Of a stretch of DNA of 28,012 nucleotides, positions 16,320 through 24,059 are shown in pieces; the first letter of the stretch is position 1, and the number at the start of each line of letters is the position of its first letter. Made by a program: the position numbers and the translations under genes. The notes under the pieces are model-generated. The model was not told where the DNA came from. It searched no databases and saw only the letters and a list, made by a program, of their open reading frames with translations. The DNA lies in NCBI GenBank assembly GCA_934394545.1, contig CAKRRG010000037.1:1-28012 (forward strand), read 5' to 3'. The DNA comes from an uncultured Blautia sp. GTDB lineage: Bacteria > Bacillota > Clostridia > Lachnospirales > Lachnospiraceae.

Positions 16320-16556
16320 TTAGAAATTCAGGTTCAATACAACTGCAAGTACAAAGAACAAAACGCCCATAACTGTAGTTGCCTTAACAAGACCGCCCTC
16401 CATGGAACGTCCTTTGTTCTTACCCCAGTATGTGTCTGCAGCACCGGCAATCGCACCGAGTCCCTGTGACTTACCTTCCTGCATAAGGACTACTACGGTA
16501 AGGGCAATACAATCTATAACAAAAAGAATTGTTAAAATCGTTCTTAAAATCTGCAC
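16320..16556 (-). CDS. secG: preprotein translocase subunit SecG
   Basis: SecG is the small membrane partner of SecYE that helps SecA-driven export. The 78-residue protein has two hydrophobic segments (ILRTILTILFVIDCIALTVVVLM and ATTVMGVLFFVLAVVLNL) around the conserved loop QEGKSQGLGAIAGAADTYWGKNKGRSMEG. The open frame extends to TTG 16577, but its codons include AGGAGG; the GTG at 16554-16556, nine bases after AGGAGG, is the better start. Confidence 0.95.
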   Translation of the reverse strand: MQILRTILTILFVIDCIALTVVVLMQEGKSQGLGAIAGAADTYWGKNKGRSMEGGLVKATTVMGVLFFVLAVVLNLNF

Positions 16557-16586
16557 GTGGTTACACCTCCTAATCAACTAGAGAAT

Positions 16587-16615
16587 ATTGTACCATAGCC
16601 AGCTTTTGATTTCAA
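16587..16615 (-). promoter_or_regulatory. predicted promoter of secG
   Basis: On the minus strand TTGAAA (16610-16615) and TACAAT (16587-16592) are separated by 17 bases, with TGG before the -10 box. It lies between eno and secG. Confidence 0.6.
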
Positions 16616-16642
16616 CTATTTTTTCTCTTGAATTTGGGCAAA

Positions 16643-17962
16643 TTATGCAAACGGATTCTCATACACCGACAGCCCTCCCAGCTGCTCATGTATCCGCAAT
16701 AGCTGATTATACTTGGCATTTCGGTCTGAGCGGCATGGTGCTCCGGTCTTAATCTGACCTGCACCTGTGGCCACAGCCAGATCTGCAATAAAGGAATCCT
16801 CCGTTTCACCCGAACGGTGGGAAATGACAGAACGATAACCGGCTCTTGCAGCCAGTTCTACTGCTTCAAGAGATTCTGTAAGTGTGCCGATCTGGTTCAC
16901 CTTGATCAAAATAGCATTGGCAGTTCCCAGCTTAATCCCACAGGAAAGCCTTTTAATATTCGTCACAAAAAGGTCATCTCCTACCAGCTGTACCCGGCTG
17001 CCAAGCCGCTCCGTCATAGCCTTCCAGCCCTCCCAGTCATCCTCCTGAAGCCCATCTTCAATGGAAACGATTGGAAATTCATCCAACAGGTCTTCATAAT
17101 AGTTAATCATTTCATTGGAATCCCGGATTACTTCTTTTCCAGTCATCTTGCTTTCCCCAGGAAAATAGTATCCATCTTTTTCGCCATCGTAAAGCTCACT
17201 TGCGGCAGCATCAATGGAAATTCCAATCTCTTTTCCAGGCTCATATCCTGCATTTTTTACAGCCTCAATGATCAGCTCCAGTACTTCCCTGGAGTCCTTT
17301 AGGTCCGGTGCAAAACCACCTTCATCCCCCACTGCAGTGGACAGATTTTTCTTTTTCAGAATAACCCTCAGAGACTGGTAAATTTCCACGCACATACGAA
17401 TTCCTTCTGAAAAACAGGAAGCACCAACCGGCATGATCATAAACTCCTGAAGATCTACCGTATTGTCCGCATGCCGCCCACCGTTTAGAATATTCATCAT
17501 AGGCACCGGCATTCTGTTTGCATGACAACCACCAATATACTGATAAAGCGGAATCCGAAGCGCCATAGCAGCTGCCCTTGCAACTGCCATTGATGTGCCA
17601 AGTGTAGCATTTGCTCCCAGATTGCCCTTGTTGTCTGTGCCATCTGCCTGAATAAGCAGTGCATCGATGTAGGTCTGATCCAATGCATTCTCACCTAAAA
17701 TTGCTTCTGCAATTTTGGTGTTTACATTGTCCACAGCCCTTTGTACGCTTAATCCTTTATAATTTCCTTTGTCACCATCTCTTAGCTCTAATGCCTCGAA
17801 TTTACCCGTGGACGCTCCAGATGGAACTGCCGCACGGCCTGTATATCCATTAATTCCAATAATGCCCTCACCCACTGTCACTTCCACTTCCACAGTGGGG
17901 TTGCCTCTGGAATCCAGAATTTGTCTTGCGTGAATCTTCCGAATAGGCAAATACCGTAACAT
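16643..17962 (-). CDS. eno: enolase
   Basis: Enolase interconverts 2-phosphoglycerate and phosphoenolpyruvate in glycolysis. The 439-residue sequence is complete: [17 protein letters not shown] (11-27), [18 protein letters not shown] (47-64), [11 protein letters not shown] (211-221, catalytic Glu214), SIDAAASE (249-256, Mg ligand D251), [11 protein letters not shown] (300-310, E302), [10 protein letters not shown] (326-335, D329), the catalytic Lys354 in LIKVNQIGT, and [17 protein letters not shown] (381-397). The ATG start has AGGAGG seven bases upstream. One variation is NGGRHADN at 160-167, where many enolases have Ala or Ser in place of Arg. Confidence 0.97.
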   Translation of the reverse strand: MLRYLPIRKIHARQILDSRGNPTVEVEVTVGEGIIGINGYTGRAAVPSGASTGKFEALELRDGDKGNYKGLSVQRAVDNVNTKIAEAILGENALDQTYIDALLIQADGTDNKGNLGANATLGTSMAVARAAAMALRIPLYQYIGGCHANRMPVPMMNILNGGRHADNTVDLQEFMIMPVGASCFSEGIRMCVEIYQSLRVILKKKNLSTAVGDEGGFAPDLKDSREVLELIIEAVKNAGYEPGKEIGISIDAAASELYDGEKDGYYFPGESKMTGKEVIRDSNEMINYYEDLLDEFPIVSIEDGLQEDDWEGWKAMTERLGSRVQLVGDDLFVTNIKRLSCGIKLGTANAILIKVNQIGTLTESLEAVELAARAGYRSVISHRSGETEDSFIADLAVATGAGQIKTGAPCRSDRNAKYNQLLRIHEQLGGLSVYENPFA

Positions 17963-18058
17963 ATCTTAACCTCCTAAAGATTGATAACGGTAGTTTTTCC
18001 AATTATTCGGAGTTCTATGCAAAAACTGCAGTGCCCAATTCTTTCTGGCATCAATGTC

Positions 18059-18081
18059 AAGCGGATATTCCAGGTCCGCTT
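18059..18081 (-). other. hairpin between the ACT-domain gene and eno
   Basis: AAGCGGA (18059-18065) and TCCGCTT (18075-18081) form a 7-bp stem with a 9-base loop, 35 bases past the ACT gene stop. No T run follows on either strand, so it is not a clear terminator. It may be a processing or attenuation site before eno. I found no convincing eno promoter in the 153-base gap. Confidence 0.4.
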
Positions 18082-18115
18082 CGCTACTTGCTTGATTCGG
18101 TTAAACTTTCTGCTC

Positions 18116-18532
18116 TTAATGAACCTCAGAAATAGAATTAAATCCCTTACTTGTCAGGCATGCCTCAACCTCGCAGATATCCGGCACATGAAGTACCATG
18201 ATCGGAAGTCCGGTAGCACGATTGAAGGACAGATACAGATAATCAATGTTAATATTGCTCTCCTGAAGACTGAGAAGAAGCCTGTTAAGATTGCCCACCT
18301 CATCCTTTACCTCAATTCCCAACACATCGCTGAGCTTACAGATAAAGCCGGCCTTTGTAAGAGCTTCCAACGCCTCCTCTGGTTTAGAAACAACCATACG
18401 TACAATTCCGTATTCTGCGCTGTCGTTGGTCACAGAACCAAGAATATTGATATCTTCTTCCAGTAAAATTCCTGTTACCTGCTGCATTTTTCCTTTGATA
18501 TTTTCCGCGAAAATTGATAATTGTTTGAGCAT
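18116..18532 (-). CDS. tandem ACT-domain protein
   Basis: The 138-residue protein consists of two ACT-like regulatory domains: about 3-66 (LSIFAENIKGKMQQVTGILLEEDINILG) and about 70-135 (VGIEVKDEVGNLNRLLLSLQESNINIDYLYL). No enzyme domain is attached. Stand-alone tandem ACT proteins of this length are common in clostridia and are presumed amino-acid-binding regulators; the ligand is unknown. The ATG start has AAGGAA upstream. It lies 56 bases after the aminopeptidase gene, on the same strand, so co-transcription is likely. Confidence 0.85.
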   Translation of the reverse strand: MLKQLSIFAENIKGKMQQVTGILLEEDINILGSVTNDSAEYGIVRMVVSKPEEALEALTKAGFICKLSDVLGIEVKDEVGNLNRLLLSLQESNINIDYLYLSFNRATGLPIMVLHVPDICEVEACLTSKGFNSISEVH

Positions 18533-18588
18533 TTTCTTATTCCTTTCTATATTTCAATAACAATATTTACATTTTAATATTTGTTTAC

Positions 18589-19662
18589 TTATTTCTCAAC
18601 AGGAATCTCAATCAGTTCCTTAGGAGAATGTGCCAGATTCCGGCAGCCATCCTCAGTTACCACTACCATATCCTCAATACGAACGCCGCCAAATCCTGGT
18701 ACATAGATACCAGGCTCAACAGTCTCGATCATATTTGCTTTCAGAATGGTATCGTCAGATGGAGACAGGCGCGGACTTTCATGAATGAAAAGACCTACAC
18801 TGTGGCCAAGCCCGTGACCGAAATATTCTCCATATCCCGCCTCTGTGATAATATCTCTTGCAACCTTATCTACACTGGCTCCACTAACTCCTGACTTCAC
18901 TGCTGCAAGACCTGCCAGCTGTGCCTTTAATACTACATTATAGATTTCTTTCTGCTTATCACTTGCTTTTCCAAGTACAAAAGTACGTGTCATATCAGAA
19001 CAGTATCCCTTATATTTACAGCCGAAATCACAGGTGACAAAATCGCCCTCTTCCAGCTTCTTGTATCCTGGGATTGCATGAGGCATGGAAGAATTCAGAC
19101 CGGAAGCGATAATAGTATTAAAGCTTAAATCCTCAGCCCCTTCTTTTTTCATCAAATACTCCAGTTCTGCAGCAACCTCAAGCTCTGTCATTCCCGGCTT
19201 TACCACTTTCAGAAGTTCTGCAAAGGCTTTGTCACCGATTTCCTCAGCTCTTGCAAGACATTCCAGTTCTTCTTCTGTTTTGATCTGACGAAGAGCGTCA
19301 ATTTTACTTCCAAGAGGTGTCCAGGTCTGGACCGGCAGTTCCTTTTTCAGCTTGTGGAAATCACAGCAAAGCATGGACTGATCTTCATATCCCATATGAA
19401 AATCACCGCTTACGTTTTCATTTTCCATACACTCTTTTAAAATAGTCTGACGGTTATGCGCACGGCACTCTTCAATTACTGTAAAATCACTTTCCTTACC
19501 AGCCTGTTCCGTGTAACGTGAATCTGTAATCAGCACCTTCTGTGCTGCTGAAATATATAAAGCTCCTTCGCCGCCACGAAAACCGCTTACATGGCGCATG
19601 TTATACGGATCCGTAATTATAAGAGCATCCAGCTTTAATTCGTCAAGAATTGCGTTTAACAT
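18589..19662 (-). CDS. Xaa-Pro aminopeptidase family protein (M24, PepP/YqhT type)
   Basis: This is a cytosolic metallopeptidase that removes an N-terminal residue preceding proline. The N-terminal creatinase-like domain (about 1-120) has ITDPYNMRHVSGFRGGEGAL. The pita-bread catalytic domain has the metal ligands in TCDFGCKYKGYCSDMTRTF (two Asp), GHGLGHSVGLFIHE (His), ETVEPGIYVPG (Glu) and GVRIEDMVVVTEDG (Glu). The open frame begins at 19701, but ATG at 19660-19662 with GAGGAGGAAACAAAG immediately upstream is the clear start (357 residues). It is the first gene of the minus-strand run pepP-ACT-eno. Confidence 0.94.
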   Translation of the reverse strand: MLNAILDELKLDALIITDPYNMRHVSGFRGGEGALYISAAQKVLITDSRYTEQAGKESDFTVIEECRAHNRQTILKECMENENVSGDFHMGYEDQSMLCCDFHKLKKELPVQTWTPLGSKIDALRQIKTEEELECLARAEEIGDKAFAELLKVVKPGMTELEVAAELEYLMKKEGAEDLSFNTIIASGLNSSMPHAIPGYKKLEEGDFVTCDFGCKYKGYCSDMTRTFVLGKASDKQKEIYNVVLKAQLAGLAAVKSGVSGASVDKVARDIITEAGYGEYFGHGLGHSVGLFIHESPRLSPSDDTILKANMIETVEPGIYVPGFGGVRIEDMVVVTEDGCRNLAHSPKELIEIPVEK

Positions 19663-19739
19663 CTTTGTTTCCTCCTCATCTTCTGCAACACAGCTTCCCA
19701 CACTTTATCACGTTGAAAAGCCATATTCCTGTTGTACCT

Positions 19740-19750
19740 ATCATACCACA
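19740..19750 (-). promoter_or_regulatory. possible extended -10 promoter of the aminopeptidase gene
   Basis: On the minus strand TGTGG is followed by TATGAT (19745-19740), an extended -10 element. No good -35 box is seen at 17 bases. It is 78 bases upstream of the ATG. Confidence 0.35.
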
Positions 19751-19840
19751 TTCTCTCCTGCAATATTATCTGAATATTCTCTCATTTTGTATGTATAAAC
19801 TTTTTATTTTAATAAAAATAATATTTTTTCTATTTTCTTG

Positions 19841-19869
19841 TTGACAAATACAAAGTAATCTGTTATAGT
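19841..19869 (+). promoter_or_regulatory. near-consensus sigma-A promoter of the repeat RNA
   Basis: A perfect TTGACA (19841-19846) and TATAGT (19864-19869) are separated by exactly 17 bases. Transcription would begin near 19876. No open reading frame of gene size follows for 375 bases. Confidence 0.8.
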
Positions 19870-19875
19870 AAGTTC

Positions 19876-20160
19876 ATAAAACAAAAGGGACTTAAAAATA
19901 AAAACAAAAAGGAGTGAGACCACCGAAAACATAAGTTATTTACTTATAATCTGAGAAAGAGAGGTACGGACCACCAGAAATAGAAAGAAACATCTTAATT
20001 CTTTTATAGTTTAAGTAAAGCGAGGTATAGTCCACCAAGAACGTAAGCCTTTAATTCCAATTGTTTTAAACGCATAATTTTAAGAAAGAGAGGTATTCTC
20101 CATTGGATATGGAACAGATTTAAGCCACCAGTAAACGTCGATGCTGGTGGCTTAATTTAT
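19876..20160 (+). ncRNA. unrecognised structured RNA with four GAGG...CCACC repeats, or long leader of pdaA
   Basis: The predicted transcript of about 280 bases has four imperfect copies of a unit: a purine stretch (AAAGGAG, AAAGAGAGG, AAAGCGAGG, AAAGAGAGG), then four to nine bases, then CCACC (CCATT in the last). The C-boxes are at 19920-19924, 19971-19975, 20032-20036 and 20100-20104, so periods are 51, 61 and 68. AU-rich hairpins separate units 1/2 (ATAAGT 19931-19936 with ACTTAT 19942-19947) and 2/3 (AAAGAA 19984-19989 with TTCTTT 19999-20004). A GC-rich hairpin ends it. I do not match it to 6S RNA, T-box, tmRNA, RNase P, SRP RNA or any riboswitch I know. It could be a trans-acting RNA that binds messages or a protein, or a regulatory leader for pdaA. 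Confidence 0.6.
20121..20158 (+). terminator. terminal hairpin of the repeat RNA
   Basis: A perfect 11-bp stem (TAAGCCACCAG at 20121-20131 with CTGGTGGCTTA at 20144-20154) and a 12-base loop are followed by only a short AATTTA tail. The left arm holds a fifth CCACC. The right arm CTGGTGG can also pair with the CCACCAG of repeat 2 (19971-19977), and partly with repeats 1 and 3, so competing structures are possible. Confidence 0.6.
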
Positions 20161-20250
20161 GGTCAGCTTTTGCTTTCTTTTTACATCTAATTCATAAACT
20201 CTTCTTTTTTTCATATATCTGTAAAAAAGCGCTCCACGAGGTTTTTTTCC

Positions 20251-21087
20251 ATGAAATTTCCCGGATTTTCATTTCAAAGACTGAAGGAAAGCATCCTCCA
20301 CTATGCCGGAGTTCCCCTGCTCTTTGCCCTGTCCTTTGCGGCTGGTTCTGCTGCCAGGGTAATCATTCATCACTGTTATTCTCCGAACGCAGTTGCTACC
20401 TCGTCAAACAGCACCAGCTGGGGACTGAGTTTTCAGGAAAAGGGAAAACGCCCTATAGGAAATGCTTCCATTGAAGAACTTGCCCGCTACAATGCCTTTT
20501 TTGCAAAAGACACACAAGAAAAAATAATTTATCTTACCTTCGATTGCGGTTACGAAAATGGCAATACCACACCAATCCTCAATGCGTTAAAAAAGCACAA
20601 CGTAAGAGCAACTTTTTTCATAGTTGGAAATTTCATAAAAGACAATCCTGATCTGATAACAGAAATGGTTAAAGAAGGACATATCGTGGGAAACCATACC
20701 CTCACCCACCCGGATATGTCCGGAATTTCCTCAATGGAAAGCTTTAAGAAACAGCTGGAGGGCGTTGAAAATCTATATAAAGAAGCAACCGGTGAATCCA
20801 TGATAAAATTCTACCGGCCGCCTCAGGGAATTTATAGTACAACCAATCTGTCCATGGCAATAGAGCTGGGATATAAAACCTTTTTCTGGAGTCTTGCCTA
20901 TGTAGACTGGTACCAGGATAAACAGCCAACCAAAGAGGAAGCCTTCGAGAAGCTTCTTACACGTATCCACCCAGGTGCTATCGTCCTGCTCCATAATACC
21001 TCTTCCACCAACGGTCAGATTCTGGACGAACTGCTGACCAGATGGGAAGAGATGGGGTATACATTTGGAACGCTGAATGACTTTTGA
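20251..21087 (+). CDS. pdaA: polysaccharide deacetylase of the PdaA type (spore cortex)
   Basis: This CE4/NodB-domain enzyme most resembles PdaA, which removes the N-acetyl group of muramic acid on the way to muramic-delta-lactam in the spore cortex. A hydrophobic stretch at about 20-40 is a signal anchor or signal peptide, so it acts outside the membrane. The NodB domain (about 90-275) has LTFDCGYENGNT at 95-106, where TFDxGYE replaces the usual TFDDGP as in PdaA. It also has HTLTHPD at 149-155 (metal His residues), FYRPPQGIYS at 187-196 and VLLHNTSS at 245-252. The ATG start has GAGG nine bases upstream. It is preceded by the repeat RNA and ends two bases from the convergent degV gene. Confidence 0.88.
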   Translation: MKFPGFSFQRLKESILHYAGVPLLFALSFAAGSAARVIIHHCYSPNAVATSSNSTSWGLSFQEKGKRPIGNASIEELARYNAFFAKDTQEKIIYLTFDCGYENGNTTPILNALKKHNVRATFFIVGNFIKDNPDLITEMVKEGHIVGNHTLTHPDMSGISSMESFKKQLEGVENLYKEATGESMIKFYRPPQGIYSTTNLSMAIELGYKTFFWSLAYVDWYQDKQPTKEEAFEKLLTRIHPGAIVLLHNTSSTNGQILDELLTRWEEMGYTFGTLNDF

Positions 21088-21089
21088 TA

Positions 21090-21959
21090 TCAACGATTAT
21101 TTCCGAAATAAATCACTGCCTGCACACCAGGTCCTGTATGAATTCCTATGATCGGACTCATGGGCATAATTGTAACCTGTGCCTGCGGAACAGCCTCCAG
21201 AATAGCCTCTTTCTCCTTCTGGGCCTGCTCTGTGGCATCACCATGGCAGATAAATACATAAGGATACTCCTCATTTATCCCTGAACTGATATATTTGGAA
21301 ACAATAGTATTCATCGCGGCCTTGGAACCACGTACCTTCTCAGGAATTGCCAGGGTTCCATCCTCAATGATCCGAAGGATAGGCTTGATTTTCAGTTTCC
21401 CACCGATCCATGCAATAGTGGGAGAAATACGTCCGCCACGTTTCAGAAAATCCAGATCGTCTACAGTAAACCAGTGACAGATGTGCAGACGATTCTCTTC
21501 CAGCCATGCTGCATTTTCTTCCAGAGACATTCCTTTTTCCTGGTTCTTAGCTGCCAGAATTACCAGAATTCCCTGACCGCCAGTTGCAGCAAGAGAATCT
21601 ATACAGAAAATTCTGCGCTCCGGATACGCCTCCTGCAGATCTGTCGCTGCAATATGAGAGCTTTGCCAGGTAGAAGTCAGTCCGCCGGACAGGGAAATAT
21701 AAAGAATATCTTTACCTTCTTTCAGAAATGGCTCAAAGTATTCTGTATATGTAGCTGGAGAAATCTGGGATGTGCTTCCGGTTCCGCCTGCACGCAGTTT
21801 GTCATAAAAAGCCTTACTGTCCCAGTTTCCCGGATTTCTGTGCGGACACTCCTCTCCATTTAACTGATATACCATAGAAATCAGTTTAATCTGACCTTTA
21901 TCTAAAACATCTGCAGGAATATCCGCAGAAGTATCTGTTATGATCACATAATCACTCAT
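21090..21959 (-). CDS. DegV family fatty-acid-binding protein
   Basis: DegV/FakB proteins hold a fatty acid and, with FakA, present it for phosphorylation; many DegV genes have no assigned partner. The 289-residue protein is complete: YVIITDTSADIP at the start, the GSTSQISPATYTEYFEPFL loop with the Thr-Ser pair, ILYISLSGGLTSTWQSS (the ligand-contacting Ser region), VDDLDFLKRGGRISPTIAWIGGKLKIKPIL (family signature) and IIGIHTGPGVQAVIYFG. The ATG start has GGAGGAACTC upstream. No fakA is in the window. Confidence 0.92.
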   Translation of the reverse strand: MSDYVIITDTSADIPADVLDKGQIKLISMVYQLNGEECPHRNPGNWDSKAFYDKLRAGGTGSTSQISPATYTEYFEPFLKEGKDILYISLSGGLTSTWQSSHIAATDLQEAYPERRIFCIDSLAATGGQGILVILAAKNQEKGMSLEENAAWLEENRLHICHWFTVDDLDFLKRGGRISPTIAWIGGKLKIKPILRIIEDGTLAIPEKVRGSKAAMNTIVSKYISSGINEEYPYVFICHGDATEQAQKEKEAILEAVPQAQVTIMPMSPIIGIHTGPGVQAVIYFGNNR

Positions 21960-22018
21960 GATGAGTTCCTCCTTGTTTAATTAACGCTTCCTGATAAAGC
22001 AACTGATTAAGCGCCCAC

Positions 22019-22027
22019 ATTATAACA
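22019..22027 (-). promoter_or_regulatory. possible extended -10 promoter of degV
   Basis: On the minus strand TGT is followed by a perfect TATAAT (22024-22019), an extended -10. The -35 region is poor. It is about 60 bases upstream of the degV ATG. Confidence 0.45.
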
Positions 22028-22086
22028 TATTTCTTTACTTACGTCTGTACTTTTTTGCATTTTCCATGGCAAAAGGCATCCAAATC

Positions 22087-22707
22087 TTACCTGTGCTGGT
22101 AATAAAATACAGCCACCTGGGTGCGGTCCCGAAGCTGCAGTTTTTCCAGAATAGTGCTCAGATAATTTCGCACCGTTCCCTCGCTTAGAAAAAGCTCCGC
22201 CGCAATCTCCTTATTACTGTATCCATTGGCAATCAGCTCAATAATCTCAAATTCTCTCGTATTAATATTATAACTGCTGTAGTCAAACTTTTTTTCACCC
22301 TGCAGCAAATCTGGAATTTTTGAAACGATCTCCGTTCCAAAGACCGTCTGTCCAGAATAAACTGCCCGCAGAGCCGGCAAAATACTGCCATAATCCTGCT
22401 TCAAAAGGTAGCCCTTTGCTCCAAGACGCAAGGCTTTTACGATGTATTCATCATCCGAAAATGTCGTCAGAAGCAAAATTTTCGCCTTCGGATGTCTTTT
22501 CAGGATATGCTCTGAAGCCTCCAGTCCGTCCATTTCCTTCATCCGGATATCCATAAGAAGCACATCCGGCTCATATTTTTCGTAAAGCTGGCAAGCCTGT
22601 TTTCCATCCGCACCGGTGTCCAGCACTTCCACATCCTCATTGACTTCCAAAATAGTTTTCAGAGCTCCTGCTACCAGGCAGTCATCATCTACAATTATAA
22701 TTCTCAT
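22087..22707 (-). CDS. NarL/LuxR-type response regulator (LnrK-like)
   Basis: The receiver domain (about 1-120) has the acidic pocket VDDD at 6-9, the phospho-acceptor Asp53 in LLMDIRMKEMDG, the TTFSDDEY switch and KGYLLK. The C-terminal GerE helix-turn-helix (about 143-200) has NTREFEIIELIANGYSNKEIAAELFLSEGTVRNYLSTILEKL. The frame opens at TTG 22713; ATG at 22705-22707 with AGAGAG upstream is preferred. It lies about 40 bases after the sensor kinase gene and is its evident partner. The likely target is the divergent ABC exporter operon. Confidence 0.93.
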   Translation of the reverse strand: MRIIIVDDDCLVAGALKTILEVNEDVEVLDTGADGKQACQLYEKYEPDVLLMDIRMKEMDGLEASEHILKRHPKAKILLLTTFSDDEYIVKALRLGAKGYLLKQDYGSILPALRAVYSGQTVFGTEIVSKIPDLLQGEKKFDYSSYNINTREFEIIELIANGYSNKEIAAELFLSEGTVRNYLSTILEKLQLRDRTQVAVFYYQHR

Positions 22708-22744
22708 TTCCAACTCTCTTTTTGTCTTATTCCAGTCACATCAG

Positions 22745-23839
22745 TTACTTGGGAATTGTAATAAAAATACGAAATCCCTTATCCACGAAAATCTGCATGG
22801 TTCCTCCAAGAGCCTTCACACGCTCTTTCATGTTTCCAATTCCCATGCCAGAATTCCCCGGATCGTAAAAAGCTCCGGTTCCGTTATCTTCCACGCACAA
22901 CTGATAAAGTGCCGGATGTTCCCGAAGGATCAGCTGCACCTTTGTGGCATTACTGTGCTTCATAATATTGGCAAAGGCCTCCTTAGTAATGCTGATAAAA
23001 CAATATTTCACATCTCTGGGTACCTCATGCGTCATATCAAATGTCATCTCCACCGGACAAAAAGTAAACTCCTTCACAAGCCCTTTTTCCGCTTCTTCCA
23101 GGTTCACAGCCTCATCGTGAAGATCATGGACACTGCTTCGGATACTGTTCATGGCATGATTCAGGGAATCTTCCAGATTTTCCAGCATAGCTGACATCCC
23201 GGGCTCCTTGTTAATGGTCCTGGCCGCCCCCACCATCAAAATGGACCTGGAAAGCACATGCCCCACATTGTCGTGGATTTCCCGGGCAATGCGGTTTCGT
23301 TCTTTTAAGGTGGCGTTATAAATCTGATAATCCTGTTTTTCCTGCAATGCCTTATTTTTCTGGGAAAGAAGAAGATTCCGCTCCTTGGAATCATCCTGAG
23401 TTCTTCGAAGCTCTTTCTCCAGAATCTGTGTCCTTCTTGTATTTCTCTCCATTAAAAACGCCAGTAAAAGACCAAACACACCTGCAGCTGCAAAGAAGCC
23501 TCTGTTTTCCCAGGTTACCGGCATCTGACACAGGAAAAGAGCAATGCCAGTCATTGCCAGACCCGGCATTTTTTCATGAAAAAAAAGATAAAAAAGGCAA
23601 GGATAAAAAAGAAAAATCTCAGGAACCACAGACCCCAAAAGCCCGAACAAAATGCCAGTCATCATCCGCAGTCCTTTTCGTTTCAGCACATATCCAAGAC
23701 AGATCAGACAAACACAACATAAAAAAGCGATCAGAAATCCAGTATCCGGCAGCATGAAAAAAAGCGACAGAAACCCATAGAATACCAGAAGTCCACAATC
23801 AAAGAAATATCCCACACTGTCACCTGCTTTCTTTTTCAT
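22745..23839 (-). CDS. membrane sensor histidine kinase, HisKA_3 type (LnrJ-like)
   Basis: About five hydrophobic segments fill residues 10-135, with almost no extracellular loop, as in intramembrane-sensing kinases. A coiled-coil linker (about 138-180) follows, then the HisKA_3 dimerisation domain with KERNRIAREIHDNVGHVLSRS, whose His is residue 189 from the chosen ATG. The ATPase domain has TKEAFANIMKHSNATKV (N box), VEDNGTGAF and SGMGIGNMKERVKALGG (G boxes). The frame also allows a TTG start at 23863; neither start has a strong ribosome binding site. The short loops and linkage to an exporter suggest it senses a membrane-active compound. Confidence 0.9.
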   Translation of the reverse strand: MKKKAGDSVGYFFDCGLLVFYGFLSLFFMLPDTGFLIAFLCCVCLICLGYVLKRKGLRMMTGILFGLLGSVVPEIFLFYPCLFYLFFHEKMPGLAMTGIALFLCQMPVTWENRGFFAAAGVFGLLLAFLMERNTRRTQILEKELRRTQDDSKERNLLLSQKNKALQEKQDYQIYNATLKERNRIAREIHDNVGHVLSRSILMVGAARTINKEPGMSAMLENLEDSLNHAMNSIRSSVHDLHDEAVNLEEAEKGLVKEFTFCPVEMTFDMTHEVPRDVKYCFISITKEAFANIMKHSNATKVQLILREHPALYQLCVEDNGTGAFYDPGNSGMGIGNMKERVKALGGTMQIFVDKGFRIFITIPK

Positions 23840-23868
23840 GAAATAATTACCGTTTACAGGCAATCTAC

Positions 23869-23898
23869 TTTTTTCATTATAGTATACCCTGCCACACG
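23869..23898 (-). promoter_or_regulatory. possible promoter of the sensor kinase-regulator operon
   Basis: On the minus strand TTTACA is followed after 18 bases by TATAAT, just upstream of the kinase start. It faces away from the exporter operon and shares the same 220-base control region. Confidence 0.45.
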
Positions 23899-23922
23899 CT
23901 GTAAAGAAACTTTCCTCACTTT

Positions 23923-23958
23923 ATGACATTTGTCACAGGAAAGAAATGACATTTCGCA
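23923..23958 (+). promoter_or_regulatory. paired TGACATTT sites, likely response-regulator binding sites
   Basis: Two copies of ATGACATTT lie 23 bases apart, at 23923-23931 and 23946-23954. The first extends to the dyad TGACA-TT-TGTCA (23924-23935); the second continues as CGCAC. With a predicted exporter transcription start near 23995, the centres fall near -65 and -43, the usual activator positions. Confidence 0.5.
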
Positions 23959-23982
23959 CTGGGTATTTTTTCCTTTTTCTTC

Positions 23983-23988
23983 TATACT
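23983..23988 (+). promoter_or_regulatory. -10 box of the exporter operon
   Basis: TATACT at 23983-23988 has no recognisable -35 box 16-18 bases upstream. The spacing to the paired TGACATTT sites fits a promoter that needs an activator. The ATG of the ATPase gene is 71 bases downstream of the box. Confidence 0.4.
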
Positions 23989-24059
23989 GAAATTATAAGA
24001 TGTCGAGAGAAAAAGCCCCTGGCTATGATACACCATCAGAATTTTCAGGGAGGAAAATC

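Noticed and set aside
17963..18115. TTGACA just after the hairpin upstream of eno as an eno promoter.
   Set aside because: The sequence 16-18 bases downstream is GC-rich and not a -10 box.
19908..20123. Each repeat unit of the 19.9-kb RNA also reads as a short in-frame peptide (KGVRPPKT, KERYGPP..., KARYSPPRT, KERYSPLDMEQI), each ending in a nearby stop.
   Set aside because: No unit has an ATG, GTG or TTG correctly placed after a ribosome binding site at the start of the shared peptide, and the frames differ between units. The shared residues follow from the shared RNA motif. Kept as an RNA, though ribosome profiling could overturn this.
19876..20160. T-box, 6S RNA or CRISPR-like array at the repeat RNA.
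   Set aside because: There is no AGGGTGG-type T-box sequence, no long 6S-like duplex with a central bubble, and the repeats are imperfect and unequally spaced with no spacers of constant length.
23000..23760. Long open frames opposite the sensor kinase and other core genes.
   Set aside because: They lie fully antisense to genes with clear conserved domains, lack ribosome binding sites and show no recognisable protein features.
23854..23877. Seven-residue upstream frame (MKKVDCL) in the kinase leader.
   Set aside because: Its ATG overlaps the predicted -10 box, so it is unlikely to be in the mRNA.
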